Assembly: GCF_013373865.1 (NCBI RefSeq)
Contig: NC_050467.1
Location: 39,727,132-39,791,131 of the forward strand
Length of the DNA stretch: 64,000 nt
Direction: 5' to 3'
Source: Monomorium pharaonis
Taxonomy: Eukaryota; Arthropoda; Insecta; Hymenoptera; Formicidae
Positions 23,634-37,210 of this stretch are shown here, piece after piece. The notes under the pieces are model-generated. The model was not told the origin of the DNA and did no database searches. It saw only the letters and a program-made list of their open reading frames with translations. A program made the translations under genes and the position numbers. Within the stretch, counting starts at the first letter, position 1, and every line of letters begins with the position of its first letter.

Positions 23634-25229
23634 AATCTTACTGTTTTCTTACTTTAAATACAAAATATTAGAAAGCTATATCTTTTATGACTTTCAAATG
23701 TTCAAAATGTGTCGATACGATCTTATTAGCGATAGAAAAATCTATCGTAAATCTATCGAAAATATAATAAACACGTTTCTTCGAAATAAAAAATACCAGA
23801 TGTCTTAACCTCTCGGCGCTTTAGAAACAATTGCTGTTTATTTTTTACCGTTTCCAGGACAGCATTATCTAGTAACGTTGCCGCGTTCTATCAATCATTC
23901 GTTTTAATTGCTAGACAAATGGACATATTAGGTACGTCTCAAATATAAATAGTCAGCTGTCCGAGGCGCTCGTTTAATATTCTATTAGCTTAGTCGTGGG
24001 CCCGCCTCTCGCCCTCCACCAGTACTTGCGTCTGTATACAAGTTTGCTAGTTAGTTTAGAGCCTAGAGAGCGGTGCTCTTACGCAACTCCAAGTACAATA
24101 GCTTCGTTCAGTAGCCTTTTTTCCGCGTCTTCTCGTCCTTTTTTCTCATCTGCCCGGCTCGACGAATCCAGGAATCTTTATGAAAGGCATAAACGACTAT
24201 CTTCGCTAACGGTATCGTCGAAAATGGTATTCATAATTATACAGTTGCGACACACGCATTATTTGTTCGGAATTGTAATGGCCACGAGTTCTTTGGCTGA
24301 ATGAGCCTGTGAGCGGTATAAAACGTTAATCGCCGCGCCACGGAAAGATGTCTTTTACGACCGATTATAAATCGTCGCTTTCTCACTGCGTTACTCTCGT
24401 CCCAGTCCGTCGGAATAATTATATCCTGTAGCGAACGGGTTAATAGTCAGACACGATGATAAACCGGTGGCCGTTGATTGATCTTAACAAGCGGCTATTG
24501 TGATATCCTAGGAATGTTTGCGAATCGATCGGCGGAATTTTCTCATTAAACGGCGTGATTACAAAATTTAATTCAATGTGGTTTAACATCGACGCCGTAA
24601 AAGGAATCGTGATATGTAAATGTTTATTTTAAATGCGTGAAATTTCCTTAAAACTACAAGAGAAAGTTCATTTCGCAACTCGTTCCATATACAAAAAAGA
24701 GTAATGCAAAATTTTTTTTTAAGAGTTGTAGTAGTTAAAGCCATTTCCTTTAACTTTTCTGCTGCAACAATTTACCTACTAATTATTATCTGAATAGAAT
24801 GGTCGCGTTGAAAGGACACGGATTTCTCACAGGACAAAAAATGCATTATTGCTGCCAAAAGCCACCTTCCGAAATCCGACCGAAAGCAAATATCTACAGC
24901 GCCTCGAGGACTAATGATAGTGTATCCTTTCATCTTTCATCGCCGTCACGTTGCTAATGCACGCGTGCAAAGCTGCGCCACCGACGACAAGCAGTCGTGC
25001 CTTTTCGCTCCGATATCATCGGTCCAGCAATTTTGTTGTCGATCGAACCCAACGTCATTACCGACCCTACCAGGCCGAACTGCCACGTCGAAAACAGTCG
25101 GCGTGAAAGAGTTGCGCTTCTTCTCGCAAATAATGCAGGTTCGTTGGCCAGCTCTGCCGACGTTCTCTCTCATCCCATTCGTTCTCACTCTTTTCCCCTC
25201 GATATTCTTCTCGCTCAGTCTCACTTTCT

Positions 25230-25260
<31 letters not shown>
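25230..25260 (+). repeat. C11 run plus (TC)10
   Basis: Eleven C residues directly abut ten TC units. A further C-rich segment (runs of 5, 6 and 6 C) is at 25818-25836. Confidence 0.95.
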
Positions 25261-26114
25261 GCTATCCCACTTGCGCGACTCGCTCCGACTTGATCTCCAC
25301 GCCGGAGAACAGCCATGTTTTTGTCGCCCCATTGTGTCAGGCCAGGGTTGCTGCCTCTTCTGCCCGTCCATTGTGCGAATTCATCAACGTATTCATTCCG
25401 CCGGTATTGTCTCACAGCTGTGCTCTCGCTTCGCGTAAGGTCCGTCTCCCCGCCAGCGTTTCTTTCTATCGTCACTGATCGCCTCCGTCGTTATGTCGCG
25501 CATTAATGGTAATCTTCTCTCGCGGCAAAGAAATAGAAGTGAACAAAGGAAAGTTCCGAGATTAGCAAAAGAACACGCGAAGAAGCAGGGAACAAAAGTT
25601 ACTTTCGGGTATCGCATAGGCCAATGCCATTCGCTATGTTATAACTTCTCGAGTTTGTAATGCTTCATCTTAGAATCGACCGAACAAAACATGCTTATAC
25701 GTCAGAACGTCAATGGAAGCCTAACACGAGCCCGATTTATTGTTCAATTTACCGTCGCGGAAACGACATTGTCCTAGTTTACTCAATAACCTGTTTCTCG
25801 CGCCCCTCATCTGGAATCCCCCTCCCCCCTCCCCCCGGCTCTCGCCGCGTAGGTGCGTAACGACGTCCGACGGCAACTTCCTGGGGCGAGCTTCGTCACC
25901 CCGTGGCGGCGACGACGCTTCTACATATGTCGGATCGCGGAGGGGACCCTCCCGAGGAAGGGTGCGAGCGAAAGAGCGGCAACAATCGCATTTCCCGAGC
26001 GGGAATTATCAAGCCCACGCAATATCGTTGCGGATATTGTTTCCGACGCGAAACAGCGCGAGGCTGCGTGTCTAGGGTGGCACGGCGGTGACAATGGTGA
26101 AAACGCTCTTGCCG

Positions 26115-26139
26115 GAGAGAGAGAGAGAGAGAGAGAGAA
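26115..26139 (+). repeat. (GA)n microsatellite
   Basis: About twelve GA units followed by AAGGAGAG. Confidence 0.95.
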
Positions 26140-26330
26140 GGAGAGTAAGCGAAATGGCTTCGTACGTGAAGAAGGGCGAGGCGTGCGAAGGAAAGGAAGG
26201 CACACGTGCGAGGGAATGAGAGAGGGAAACCTACTCGGTGGTGAGTCGATGGGGCGCGTTATTGTCGTCGTGGTGCAAACCATTCTCTTGCGACTAGCAG
26301 TCAATCAGAGCTCGCACGATGGTGCCGCGC

Positions 26331-26373
26331 GTTCGTTCGTTCGTTCGTTCGTTCGTTCAGTCAGTCAGTCAGT
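26331..26373 (+). repeat. (GTTC)n(AGTC)n compound tetranucleotide
   Basis: Seven GTTC units pass into four AGTC-type units, then CAGCC-type repeats to about 26400. Confidence 0.95.
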
Positions 26374-26634
26374 TTGCCAACTACCAGCCCAGCCAGCCAA
26401 GCCGAAGTAGTCTCGGTGGTTGCCGACCTACCGAGCATGGAAATACAATTACGACGCCAGGAACACTATGCCTCGCAGCTCCACCATTACGACCGGCAAG
26501 CACGGCCCCGCCGCCGTTCGTTCCTCTGAGTCGTAATGACGCCTGATTGTGTAACGCCGGTGGGGATATTGGGTTAAATAAACAATATTAAATCCGCAAA
26601 CGGGATTCGCGTCCCGTCGCTTACATCTCTGCGC

Positions 26635-26636
<2 letters not shown>

Positions 26637-26695
<59 letters not shown>

Positions 26696-26703
26696 TACGA
26701 CGA
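26637..26703 (+). repeat. (CGA)n trinucleotide array, about 22 units
   Basis: A near-perfect CGA array of 67 bp with one substitution (CTA) near the end. It would read poly-Arg, poly-Asp or poly-Thr on the plus strand. No supporting frame extends on both sides, so it is treated as non-coding. Confidence 0.97.
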
Positions 26704-29700
26704 TAATATTCGCGAGACAGAGAGCGGATATTCTTACATTTACGAGTCTCGCGTCTCATCATCGTCGACAACCGCGTTATCGCATGCCAAACTGTTAGCG
26801 GCTAAAACAATAAACGAGCGAGCGTCTCCCCCTCTGACGGAACGAATGCGGGGGCCCCGGGAAATTGAAGCTGAAGCGCAAGGGTTGCGCGCCGCTTGCA
26901 ACGCGCTTAATGCGCCAAAGCGGAGCACGGTAATAGCTGCCGGTGATTTATGAGAGCGCGCGAGAGGGCACATGCGGTTGCACTGATCGCGATTTTCGCT
27001 GCGCGAAGGAATGATTTATCAACTCGCGCGTTAGGATACAAATAAAAATCGCTGTTCCCACTTATCACCGCCGCGATACCATGTACAAGTGTACTATTAG
27101 CCGTTGCCAGCAATCACTTATCCATGCTTTCCTCAACACGTATAATATCGCCTATTAATTTATGCGCAATGCATATGCACGCCTAGACGGATATACCTTA
27201 TATATGTTAAATAATTTTCGACATACGGGTATATATTTGTCATTTAGAATTTATGTCCGCGCAGCGTGTACACGTCAGCCTGATGAAACATTAGCAAAGT
27301 TATCGAAAGAATGTTTGATAGCACAATATGTTGTACAACGATTGGAGTTTTTGTCAAATACTTTTACAGTTACTTGGGACTTGCGACCTGCGAGGTCTTA
27401 TTGCACATGGCGCGAGTGCTACCTCTAGCGTCGCGCGTAAATTAGTGTTAGTTGAAGGTCTCCAGGTTCGTTTTTACGGCGCGTAAGATTTAACGTCAAA
27501 TGCACTTAACAAGCAATTCAATTAGAAAACATCGCGAGACCCCGCAGTAGTAAAGATAATGGAAGCAAAAGTACGAATTTATTTTCGCGGGGAATTACCC
27601 TGGTGGTTCTCTACGTGGGAATGGAAACTAATAACAATTTACGCAGACCCTTTCGGCACTGGTCGCAACATTTTCGAAACTACGATAATAACAACGGAGG
27701 GTACGTGTACCATCGCTAGAATGGCTAGGCATAAATAAGAATGATAATAACGATTATTGCACTTTTTGCTCGGCCGTTGTTAAGCTCTCTCCGTTCCCTT
27801 CGCGTCGCCGGCATTAATTCCGTTTAATTGCAGAAATCCTGGATACTTTAAGTGCCGCAGATACGCGGCCGCTATGTGAGATTTCAGTTTCCACAATCGT
27901 CGTCATTTACGATATTGTTGCAATGCAAAACTGTCATAACATTTACGATGCAGGATAAATTTGCATACGAGGCGTGTTTTATTCTCGCGGCCATGTTAAT
28001 CTTGCTCGCAAAGAGAACTCGTTCGATCGATCACTGCGGAAGATTCGAGGCAATCTCATTCCATCGCGGTAAAGACGATACTTGCTTGGAGACATGTCGA
28101 TGATCGAACACAGAATTTCATTTCGTTTCTTTTTTCGAGAAGCAGATTGACGTGCAGATGTATCGAAACTGATAAAGAGATAAATCAAGTGAAGCTCGTT
28201 TCCGTCTTAAATCCTGGAATTTCCCGGATTATTTTTTACTTATTATCTTTTATTTTTTATTATTCCTTTTTGTTCAAAGCTTGCCGTGAATAAATTTTGA
28301 TTAGAATGTTGACAAGTGTAATTCATAGTTTCACTTTCGAAAGTTCAGTACCCTTCATGCAAATTGTGTGTTTATTAGATGGTGGTTGAGCCGTAAGTTT
28401 TCGCATATTTTCGGTGGCTCGGAGCGCAATATCACGATCAATTACTATCAATACCGGGAAGAGTCTCATAATTTGCAGCTGCCCGCGGAGTGTATTATTT
28501 ACGCGACGCCCGAGGCACCTCGTGATTACGTTACTATGCAGGGAAACAAAAAAGTCAAAGGACAACCCTTCATTTACTCGTCTCTTGCTTACCCAGCAAT
28601 TCGTACGCATCAAAAGAAACTGCATTCGGTGACTCCACGGTTTATCATTAGAATACAACGGACGCGCCGTAATCCCCACAAGCATTAATATCATTTCTCC
28701 GTTGCAATAATCACAACTGATTCGGACAAAAACGTTGATTCTATGGAAAAATAGATTTCTATTAACAATGAGTCGAGTTCTTTCCTTTCCGGCTGTGTAC
28801 TATACTATACAAGCTGGTAATCGCACAGCGTGGAGTCAGCCGAGGATATTTGGGACAGGCGGTCTAATTATTGCCAACATTATTAACCTCGATGAGAGTG
28901 GGGTTCGCGCGCGGAAGATGAAGGATGGCTGAATGGGTGTCGGAGGGCGAAAAGGCGATAGATGGTTGCTCGGAGACGTCGGTCGAAGGAGCGTTTCGGG
29001 AGCAAGGAGAAGGAAGCTGGAGGTTGCCGGCATCGGCTATAGACGCCGCATTATGTCTTCGTTCGCCTTGCTTGCAACGCACCGTGTGACGTGACGTGAG
29101 TGTTCCAGACAACCTAATTACATCACAACATAGCACACCGTCATGCGCTACCGTCTCGCGCGCGCCACCATACCCGTGCAGCCGCCTTATAAACTACCTT
29201 TCCTCCAGGAGCTACCCTCGCTTTCTCCTCCATCCCTCGGCATCCAATCGTCTCGCGCTCTACGACACCCTCTAACCAATGTGTCTTCGGATGAAACAGT
29301 CGCTCATGTATGTATAATACTCCGCGCGCTAGACAGGCGACATTCCAAATTCCGAGACGTTATCATTCATACCTCGCTGTGTTTGCCTAAATATACTTGC
29401 CATGTATTTATATTGAATATCGAGAACGTAACAGTAGACACTGAGGAACGATGCATATCTTACACAAAATCGTATAAATATATGATAAAAAAAGCAGTAC
29501 AGCTTTGATCGATTACAATTCCTGTACAGATGATAATAGTGATAAATTTATCAAATATTTTCGTGTAACGTAAAGATATATCATTTTGAGAGAAATTCTC
29601 CTTTAATTAACAAAGTACGTATCCAACGTACGTGTCGCGTAATAATATACCTATGTAGAATGCAATATTAAATCTGCCTCTCTTATTTGTGCGAGTAAAC

Positions 29701-31457
29701 GTTACATATACAATTCTTGGTAACGAACATTGTACATAACGAGCAGCCGTGCAGAAAATAAACATACATCAGCCACACGAAGGGGCGTGAATGGGCGCCA
29801 TTCATAATACGAATGATGAAAGTGCATCGCGTTGCAGGCTAAGCGCCATGCCCTTTCGTTGCACTTTCACTGATATCTAATTGTATGTCGAGTCAAGGGC
29901 GCTCGTGATCACGGAGATAAGTTTAAATCTCGCTGGTAAATTATCGCTGACGCTATCTGCAGCCGTAAAACATGCGGTCGGCGCCATGGGAAAGGACGGT
30001 TACCCCGCACTCGAAATCGTTTAATATAAATACGATGCGTAGAGATACTGCGACGCGCAATAAGTAGCTGCGGCACGCTAATTAACAGCCCGAACATCCA
30101 ACAGGTTATAAGGAAAATGCAGCACTAGTCATCTTCTTTTATATTCCTGTTTAGGCTTATCACTGTATGTGCCTCCTTGTGTACAATAAATTAACGTCCT
30201 TTCGCAACTAATAATCTTATATCGCATGGGTCTCAAGCTAACTCTCGAACGACTCGATGCAAAACGCTATTGAAAATTTATAATCGGGATTTTATAAGTA
30301 GAACATGACCTCGTAATAACTAGTCACGTAAAATACTGAGCTTAAGTTATGCTTTAAAGTGATAGTTGTACCCGTGTTTAAGGCCAACAAATCATCAGCG
30401 TAGTTTGCATGAACTAAAAATTGTAATTAAAAAAATCACATAAATATTAATTAGATTTGCCTAGACTAAAAAAATGACCTTCTTTTTCACTTAACGATCT
30501 TAATGTCACTTATTTGTCGATAGACATAGCTACCGTTGCTAATTAAAATTGTCTAACTAATGAGTTAATGCACGTATGCAAACAATAAGAATTATCATAA
30601 ATATTATAAAATAACATCGTATAATATTTATAACACTCTATAAATCATCTAATATTTTATAACTTATGCATGTATGTGCGTGTACTTGTGCATTAATTAG
30701 ACATGCTATTACAAATGCACACCGATTACGCAGCGACGAGGAATTATCCGTCTCTAAAGCCAGTGCGATATTGAAATTGAAACTCAACGATTGAGAAGTA
30801 ACTGGCTGAAATAAGTATTCATCACTCTCAGCACGTATCCGATTACCTGTATCTAAGTAAAATTACGAACGCCAACGTAAATCGTTTCCTATTAATACAC
30901 TTCGTTAATCTACGAGCTTACCCATCGTGCCTATACAGTTGGAAAATTTGTGATAAATTTAATCGCATATCCCAAATAATTCTCTTAAATTCTTGTTTCA
31001 AAATTTTAACAAGGACCGTTTTTAGCATACAAAACGTTTTCAACTGTGTAGAACAATAGGTACAAGCTTGGAATTCTTGGGACGTTTTTATTCTTTTGCA
31101 CAACGCCACAAAACGTTCTTGTCTTTATGTCACCACAATTAATGCTTATGGCAGACGGATAAAGCACATTAGCAGTTGCCGTTTATGATTGTAATTTACA
31201 GCTTAATAACACGTTATGATAACGGACCGTACTACGTCGCCTCGCAACTTACAATTACGTCTATGCTAACAAAATTCAGCGCTTTACTCTCAAGATATCT
31301 TCATACGGTAATAATTTATTACTGTATGGCTCACATAACTTGTTGTACTGTGTCACTTTGCGATGCTTATTAAGACGACTGCATCCATGTACGAAATTTA
31401 GCATTATACCTTGAAGGCATCGCGAATGACTGAAAATAAAAAATAAATTAATAAAAC

Positions 31458-31511
31458 AGTGAATAATGATCGATGATTAAACAGCGAGTAGAAGTTTGAT
31501 CATTATTCACT
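31458..31511. repeat. Inverted repeat / hairpin, 14-bp perfect stem
   Basis: AGTGAATAATGATC at 31458-31471 is perfectly complementary to GATCATTATTCACT at 31498-31511, with a 26-nt spacer. GATTAAAC in the spacer can also pair with GTTTGATC, giving an alternative fold. It sits in an AT-rich, gene-free region. The stem is short for a microRNA precursor. Confidence 0.65.
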
Positions 31512-32289
31512 CTCTTGGCTATTCGTTAGTTCAACGCTGATAAATATTAATATCTTATAAGATATAAGGCACAAAAAATATATATATTATAATGGCAATT
31601 TTCGCTTATGAACAGGTTGTATTTGTTTTTTTAATTTGCGATCTATTTATTAATAAAAACGACATATCAAATGCTTTAATGTTTAATTGACATAATATGT
31701 ATAAAACATATATTTTAATTGCAAAATATTATCGAATTATATTTGGAAACAGTCTATAAAAGTGTCTATTATAAGTGCTGACCTTTGATTGCTAAGAATG
31801 ATAGTTAAAAATCAAATGGTCAATCACACACTGTAAAAATATAATTGTTTTTTCCACACAAATCTCAACACGCAAGTAATTAAATTTGAACGTAATTGCG
31901 AATAAATATGACCAATAATAATGTTATAAAGCAATTACTCAAATTTTTGTTATTTTATTTAAGTGCATTTTCTGTGCACGAACTCCTTAAATTATTCACA
32001 TTGCGTGCGAATAAACGAACCTCATATTTCACGAATAATATTTACGTGCGCGCGTTTTTAGCTATAGAAACAGAACCTCTGTAGAAATGCATGGTGCAAC
32101 GAGAGAGCCTTTTTTCGTAATTATCCCAATATTAATCTCAGTAAAAGAGCTCGCGTAGGCACACGTAGGATGAGTGTACTCTTTTAGCAAACTATCAAGA
32201 ACAGCGCAACCTGTTCCCGCAGTATGTTTAACCTTAGGTAAAGTAACGCGTTACCCAAATAAAGAAATTTACGGAGCAAAATGCATATG

Positions 32290-32291
<2 letters not shown>

Positions 32292-32334
<43 letters not shown>
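32292..32334 (+). repeat. (AT)n microsatellite
   Basis: About 21 uninterrupted AT units at the boundary between a 3-kb AT-rich region and a GC-rich block. Confidence 0.97.
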
Positions 32335-32339
<5 letters not shown>

Positions 32340-33024
32340 CATATCTCAATATAAAAATTACATGATATTAGCAAATCAATGTGTCCGAAAGAAATCACAG
32401 ATGCATGGGGCGACACACATGATAACATATTACAAAAAATCATTCCTGCTAAATAGACCTTAATGAAGCACTCGAGGCGCAAGTTCCAAAAGCGGAATTG
32501 TGTCCCACGGCAATCGGCAGAAAAGTACACGTACGTGGCACCAGGCCGCATTTTCGCACCGACACGCGCACCAACGATAATTACTTTATCCCCGTTCCTC
32601 TATCCCCGTCAGGTATTTTTCACGCGGAAAATCGTCGAAAACGGAATGGCCGCGCGGCAGGCTTTCTTGGTGGCTCTCCTAACATGGCAAGCTCACCGGC
32701 GGGTGATCGATGTTCCTTGGGCCGCCGCCATATCTCACCGTATGTCACATTCCGCAAAATCCGCCGTTCGGTGTGCGCGGAATATGATATGTAGCACCGC
32801 GATCGGATTGGCTCGGGGAGCGAGCGGTGACGCGGCCCGCAAGAAATTGCACGGCGGCGTTGCCACCATTCCTGAATCAGAGCGCACGGTAGCCGCACGT
32901 CTCGACAGCTTGATTAATAGCCTTAATTAAGATATTTAATTGCTTTTATTTTTATTTCCTGCCGCGTTCTACATAATGGCGACGTCGCGACAGCACAGCG
33001 GCACGGAGGGAATCCGGCGAAGGG

Positions 33025-33066
33025 GACGACGACGACGACGACAACGACGACGATGACGATGACGAG
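33025..33066 (+). repeat. (GAC/GAT)n trinucleotide array
   Basis: Fourteen triplets, mostly GAC with AAC and GAT substitutions. Confidence 0.93.
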
Positions 33067-33575
33067 AGGACACCGGCTCTTCTCTCTGCTCGCGCAAAAG
33101 CGTCGGATGGAAACGACGTGCTCTCGAGAAACACGTCATAAGCCTTGCGTATTACGACCGTACGTTCGCATTACGATAGCGCATCTCTCGCTCGTCGTCG
33201 CTGCTACAATTAGCTGAGGGAATAAGAGGGAGGAGAGAGAGTCTACACGTTACTTTATTTATGTATATGACATTAAACGCGCGCGCAGTGAATCTTGCAC
33301 AATTGCCGAGCCTTAATCTCTCTCGGGGAAAATAAGAATCATGTCTTTACTTTACGTCGTCATTACCTATGTATGTAGTAAATGCAGTATCTCAATTAAT
33401 ATTACCGTACATAATATTTACTTTGTTAATTTCCACCACGTTACGTTTGTCGCGCAACGTAAATCTCGGCACGAGCACTCGATAACACCGTAAATCCTTG
33501 ATCCGTCGTCTGACGATAACTTGGAACAATACGGGTAATCACGTATGAAGGAATCGGTGATTGTTTCATTTTCAA

Positions 33576-33599
33576 TGTGTGTGTGTGTGTGTGTGCGTG
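33576..33599 (+). repeat. (TG)n microsatellite
   Basis: About eleven TG units passing into CGTGCGCG. Confidence 0.95.
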
Positions 33600-33772
33600 C
33601 GCGAGGAGAGGGTAGGCCTGTCCAAGCCTGGAGAGAGAAGAGCGAGCCGCTAACTCCCAAACGCGCGCACAGACACCAGTGTCTTTATCTGTCCCTCTCG
33701 TTTATCTCGGGCGGTCGCCTTCGTGTTTTGCCCGTACACGTACGACGGTACGGGAGGCTGGAACCAACAGGA

Positions 33773-33812
33773 GGATGGATGGATGGACGTACGGATAGAT
33801 GGACGGACGAAC
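33773..33812 (+). repeat. GGAT/GGAC tetranucleotide tract
   Basis: GGAT, GGAC and AGAT tetramers with some substitutions, ending in GGACGAACG. Confidence 0.88.
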
Positions 33813-34819
33813 GTGCCAACTCTGGTGGCTCACCGACTGCTTTAGGGGTGGCTTCGTAGGAGTTGTGGGTGGGCGACGTGAGGCGCGCGAGCCTGGCATA
33901 CGTGTGTGTTTCTGGGGTGCAGAGGAAACGTGTGGGAGCGAGATGTGGTGGATGGAGCAGCTCTCAGAATGGAACAATCAGCCGAGAATCAAGCGACCAC
34001 TTGTTCTATATGCAGGGACGACGGACGCCGGTCGCTCCTCGAAGTACTTCGCTCGGCGCCAGCCCGAACAATGGAGACCGTGACAATTATTGCAATTACC
34101 GCCGAAACTCCCGGAGAGAACACGAGAGCGGCAAGGATACACCCGGCGCTAAGCCGTGCCATTTCGATGCAAATCTAAGCTGGTCGTTGCTCGCGCGTAT
34201 AAATGCGCGTCTCTCGTGTGACCGGCCCTTGCGTCGACGATCGTACGAATTTTCACGTAATAATAATTAAATACGACTGCAAAAACAATTACAATTACTT
34301 TGCGCAATAAATAGAAATGATTTTCTTTCCGAACAACAAATGTAACTATTTGCGACAAACCAGTTTGTTAGCTCCACGAAAGCACTTATACTGCGTTAAA
34401 TATGAATTGCGATATAAAAAAAGAGAGAAACATATAAGTAAAGATAAATAAAAAAACCTGCTTCATAGATAATATTGCGTATTGAGTAATTTAATATATC
34501 TACTTTAATATATATATAATTTGTGCATATTTAGCAAACACAAATAATTAAACTTTATTTTATTGATAATATGAGAATGACAAATTTATAATATTGATTA
34601 CTACATATAATAATCATTACATTACTGGCTTGTTTTTCAAAATATTGTAACAGTATCTATCGCTTTTTAAAACAATATTGTTAATAATTCATTGATTTTA
34701 TTTAACAAGATTTATCAAGTATTTCTGTAATCGATTGCTAATCGTGATCTATTAGAAAGTTGTTTCTTTTTATATAAATTATATCATACTGATATATGTC
34801 ATGGTAATAGAATATCTAA

Positions 34820-34867
34820 GTCAGAATTTTTTAGGTACAGTTAACTGTATCTAAAACTCATTCTGAC
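34820..34867. repeat. Near-loopless imperfect palindrome, 48 bp
   Basis: The centre is a 14-bp perfect palindrome, TACAGTTAACTGTA. Flanking arms TTTTAG/CTAAAA and GTCAGAAT/ATTCTGAC also pair, with one mismatch and a small bulge between blocks. There is essentially no loop, so it would extrude as a cruciform more readily than form a Dicer-type precursor. It lies in a long AT-rich stretch without ORFs. Confidence 0.65.
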
Positions 34868-36531
34868 AGTAACAACTGTGTTAAAATTATAAAGAACAGA
34901 TCGTACTGAAAAAAAGTTGCATTCTTATGAAGACAAAAGAAGAAATTTCTAAAAAATACACTAGTACACATATATTATATACGTGCGAGTGCGTGTGGGG
35001 CTGTGGCTAACAATGAATATAGAAGGATAAAAAGGGTAAAAAAAAGAGACCGGCAAAAAAGAAAGGGAACGAACGGAATGAGAGAGATCGGTAGTGAACG
35101 TGCACTAACTCTGTATATAAACGACAATGCTACCAGATGCTGATAAAGTGTTGCGCCGTCGTCGCGCTGGGGGAAAGGAGGACGATCTCGCCCTCACATC
35201 TTCGCGCGGAGGGCGCCAGCCACCCTCCACGACAGTTATTGTTGCGGTTAGTAGCAACCCTCCGATGACGAAGTTAATTGGGCAACGATTGTGCGCCGGA
35301 TGCGCTGTTTTCCTTTCGCCCCGCGAGGCACGTTTACCCACGAATGACGAAAGCCTCATTACGAGAACAAAGATCGTGCACCCTTTCTTCTTCGGAATTT
35401 CAAACGCCGAGACAAGGAGGTTCAAACTCGTATTAATGCCACGTGCTCTAGAGATTCTTACACAGTTCGCAGCGTGATGCTATTAGATTCAGATCTTCAT
35501 TTATACTTATGAAACAATTAAAAATATGTATGTATATTAATATATTAATGTAATTATTATAATAAATAAAAATACTTAAACTATAATAATCATATATTTA
35601 ATTTGTATTTTTTTAATAACTGATCTTATTATTTCTTAAATAATTCCCATCATTAAAAGTACGAGCAATATAGATAACAGAATATTCTCGTTTTTTATAT
35701 CAATTTTGTATCCATTTTCATAATCTTTTCGGGAAAAAATCGATCTTTAAAACTCCAAAAAGAGAATACTTCCTTAAGTAATATTTTTTGTTGACTTCTT
35801 ACTGTTGTGTATCAGATATTTCAGTGGTTACAGTAAATATCACGAATGTTATCGGAGCGATCAATACTAAACTCTCTGCCATTGATTTGTACGTAATTGC
35901 ATTTACTTGGGCGTTTTCGCACAGAAACCCAGTGACATTGACGTAGGCCCCCGGGCTGCTCGACCAATCTTCTATAATCTACTAATACTAACCCTCTTCA
36001 GCAAGAATGGAAACTGACCTTCCTTGTGCGTAACCATTGTAATTGCTAACGCGTTGTACGCTAAAACTGATGATAAATCAAGCCTCTCAGTAACAGTAAA
36101 ATATGTACTGACAGATTTATTAATTAACGGAAATTAATTCGCGTACTACATAAATCACTACTTTACCACGTTTTATATATTTGAATTATGGGAATAGCTT
36201 TCACTTCAACATTCTATTCTTCGCTTAGCAGTTAATATTATCAGATTTGTTAAATCGTTTTAAAGAAACTTTCTTAATTTGTTCACAGTTATGTAAGACA
36301 TTTAATAATACTTTTGTGTAAAAGTTTACATGTTTTTTTGTAAAATAATTTTTAAACAAAAAATTGATTTTTATTGGTGATTTATTAATGATTGTCTCTA
36401 TTATGTATAGTTATTATAATTAGTACATGTGTTTATGTAATTATGAAATAAACATATTCAATATATGTATATATAAGAAAAGTAAAGAATATTAAAATTC
36501 AAGTCTTTTAAATATTCTGTACAAAAAGTAA

Positions 36532-36548
36532 TTATATATATATATATA
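36532..36548 (+). repeat. (TA)n tract
   Basis: About eight TA units in a gene-free AT-rich region. Confidence 0.9.
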
Positions 36549-37193
36549 AAACTCGCTAAATGACTTTTAATATATGTTGTCGTAGCTAGCAATTCTAATC
36601 ACGTTTGCCGTACATTTCTTCATCGCACAGAAAGCAATTTCCACAAGGAAACGAGTAGCTTAATTTTATCGGAAAAATAATAATATAAAACAAGCCGTCG
36701 AACGACGTTGATCACGCTGTAAGAGCCACCCCATCTCGATCTTCCCGCCCATAATGTGATTTTATACTTGCTCGTAACGAAATAAATATTCTTTTATTTC
36801 TCGTTACATTGGCCAGTCGTATCTTCCGTTCTGTCTCACCGAACACATCACCTCGAAAGGACGTAGCGTTTAAACGACAAAGCCGCACTTCCGGCGCTCG
36901 GACGGGGCACAACGATGCAACATCATCGCGTTTCGGGCGAGGCGAATTACAACGATAGGAAGGGTGCATAACGGCTAAACGGACAATCGCCGACGCATCC
37001 GGACGGATCGCGGGTATATGATGCGCCGGGATGCACGTGGAAGGACAGAGAGGCGACGAGCCGTCCGGAGAAGAACGAGGAAGGGAAACGTGTCCCTCTC
37101 AGCGGGCAGCAGCTCGTTACTCGCGACCCGCGGCTCACCGTCTCGTGGAATCGCGTCTGCGGCTACCAGACACGATTGTACTGCACGTACACG

Positions 37194-37210
37194 CACACAC
37201 ACACACACAC
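37194..37210 (+). repeat. (CA)n microsatellite
   Basis: Eight CA units between GTACACG and GCCGG, 45 bp upstream of the pyrimidine tract of the exon-like segment. Confidence 0.93.

Larger units (their letters stand above)
22961..25640. other. AT-rich region with degenerate element, then mixed DNA
   Basis: The TTCGAATC-rich element occupies 23236-23633. The 174-codon frame at 24914-25438 crosses the C11-TC tract and is not accepted. Confidence 0.5.
25641..29500. other. GC block with CGA array, then mixed DNA
   Basis: C-rich, GA, GTTC and CGA arrays lie at 25.8-26.7 kb. At 28323-28694 both strands are open for over 100 codons (discussed in findings). Confidence 0.5.
29501..32460. other. Long AT-rich region
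   Basis: About 3 kb of AT-rich sequence with no frame above 65 codons, one 14-bp hairpin and an AT array at its right edge. Confidence 0.65.
32461..34260. other. GC-rich block
   Basis: Composition rises abruptly at 32470. A 155-codon ATG frame (32463-32930) spans the first 470 bp and is Ala/Arg-rich in its second half without known motifs. GAC, TG and GGAT arrays follow. Confidence 0.5.
34261..36710. other. AT-rich region with a 380-bp GC islet
   Basis: Very AT-rich except 35100-35480. It contains the near-loopless palindrome and a TA tract; no gene is seen. Confidence 0.6.

Noticed and set aside
32463..32930. 155-codon ATG frame
   Set aside because: Coincides with a GC-rich block that lowers stop frequency; no domain or clear splice context.
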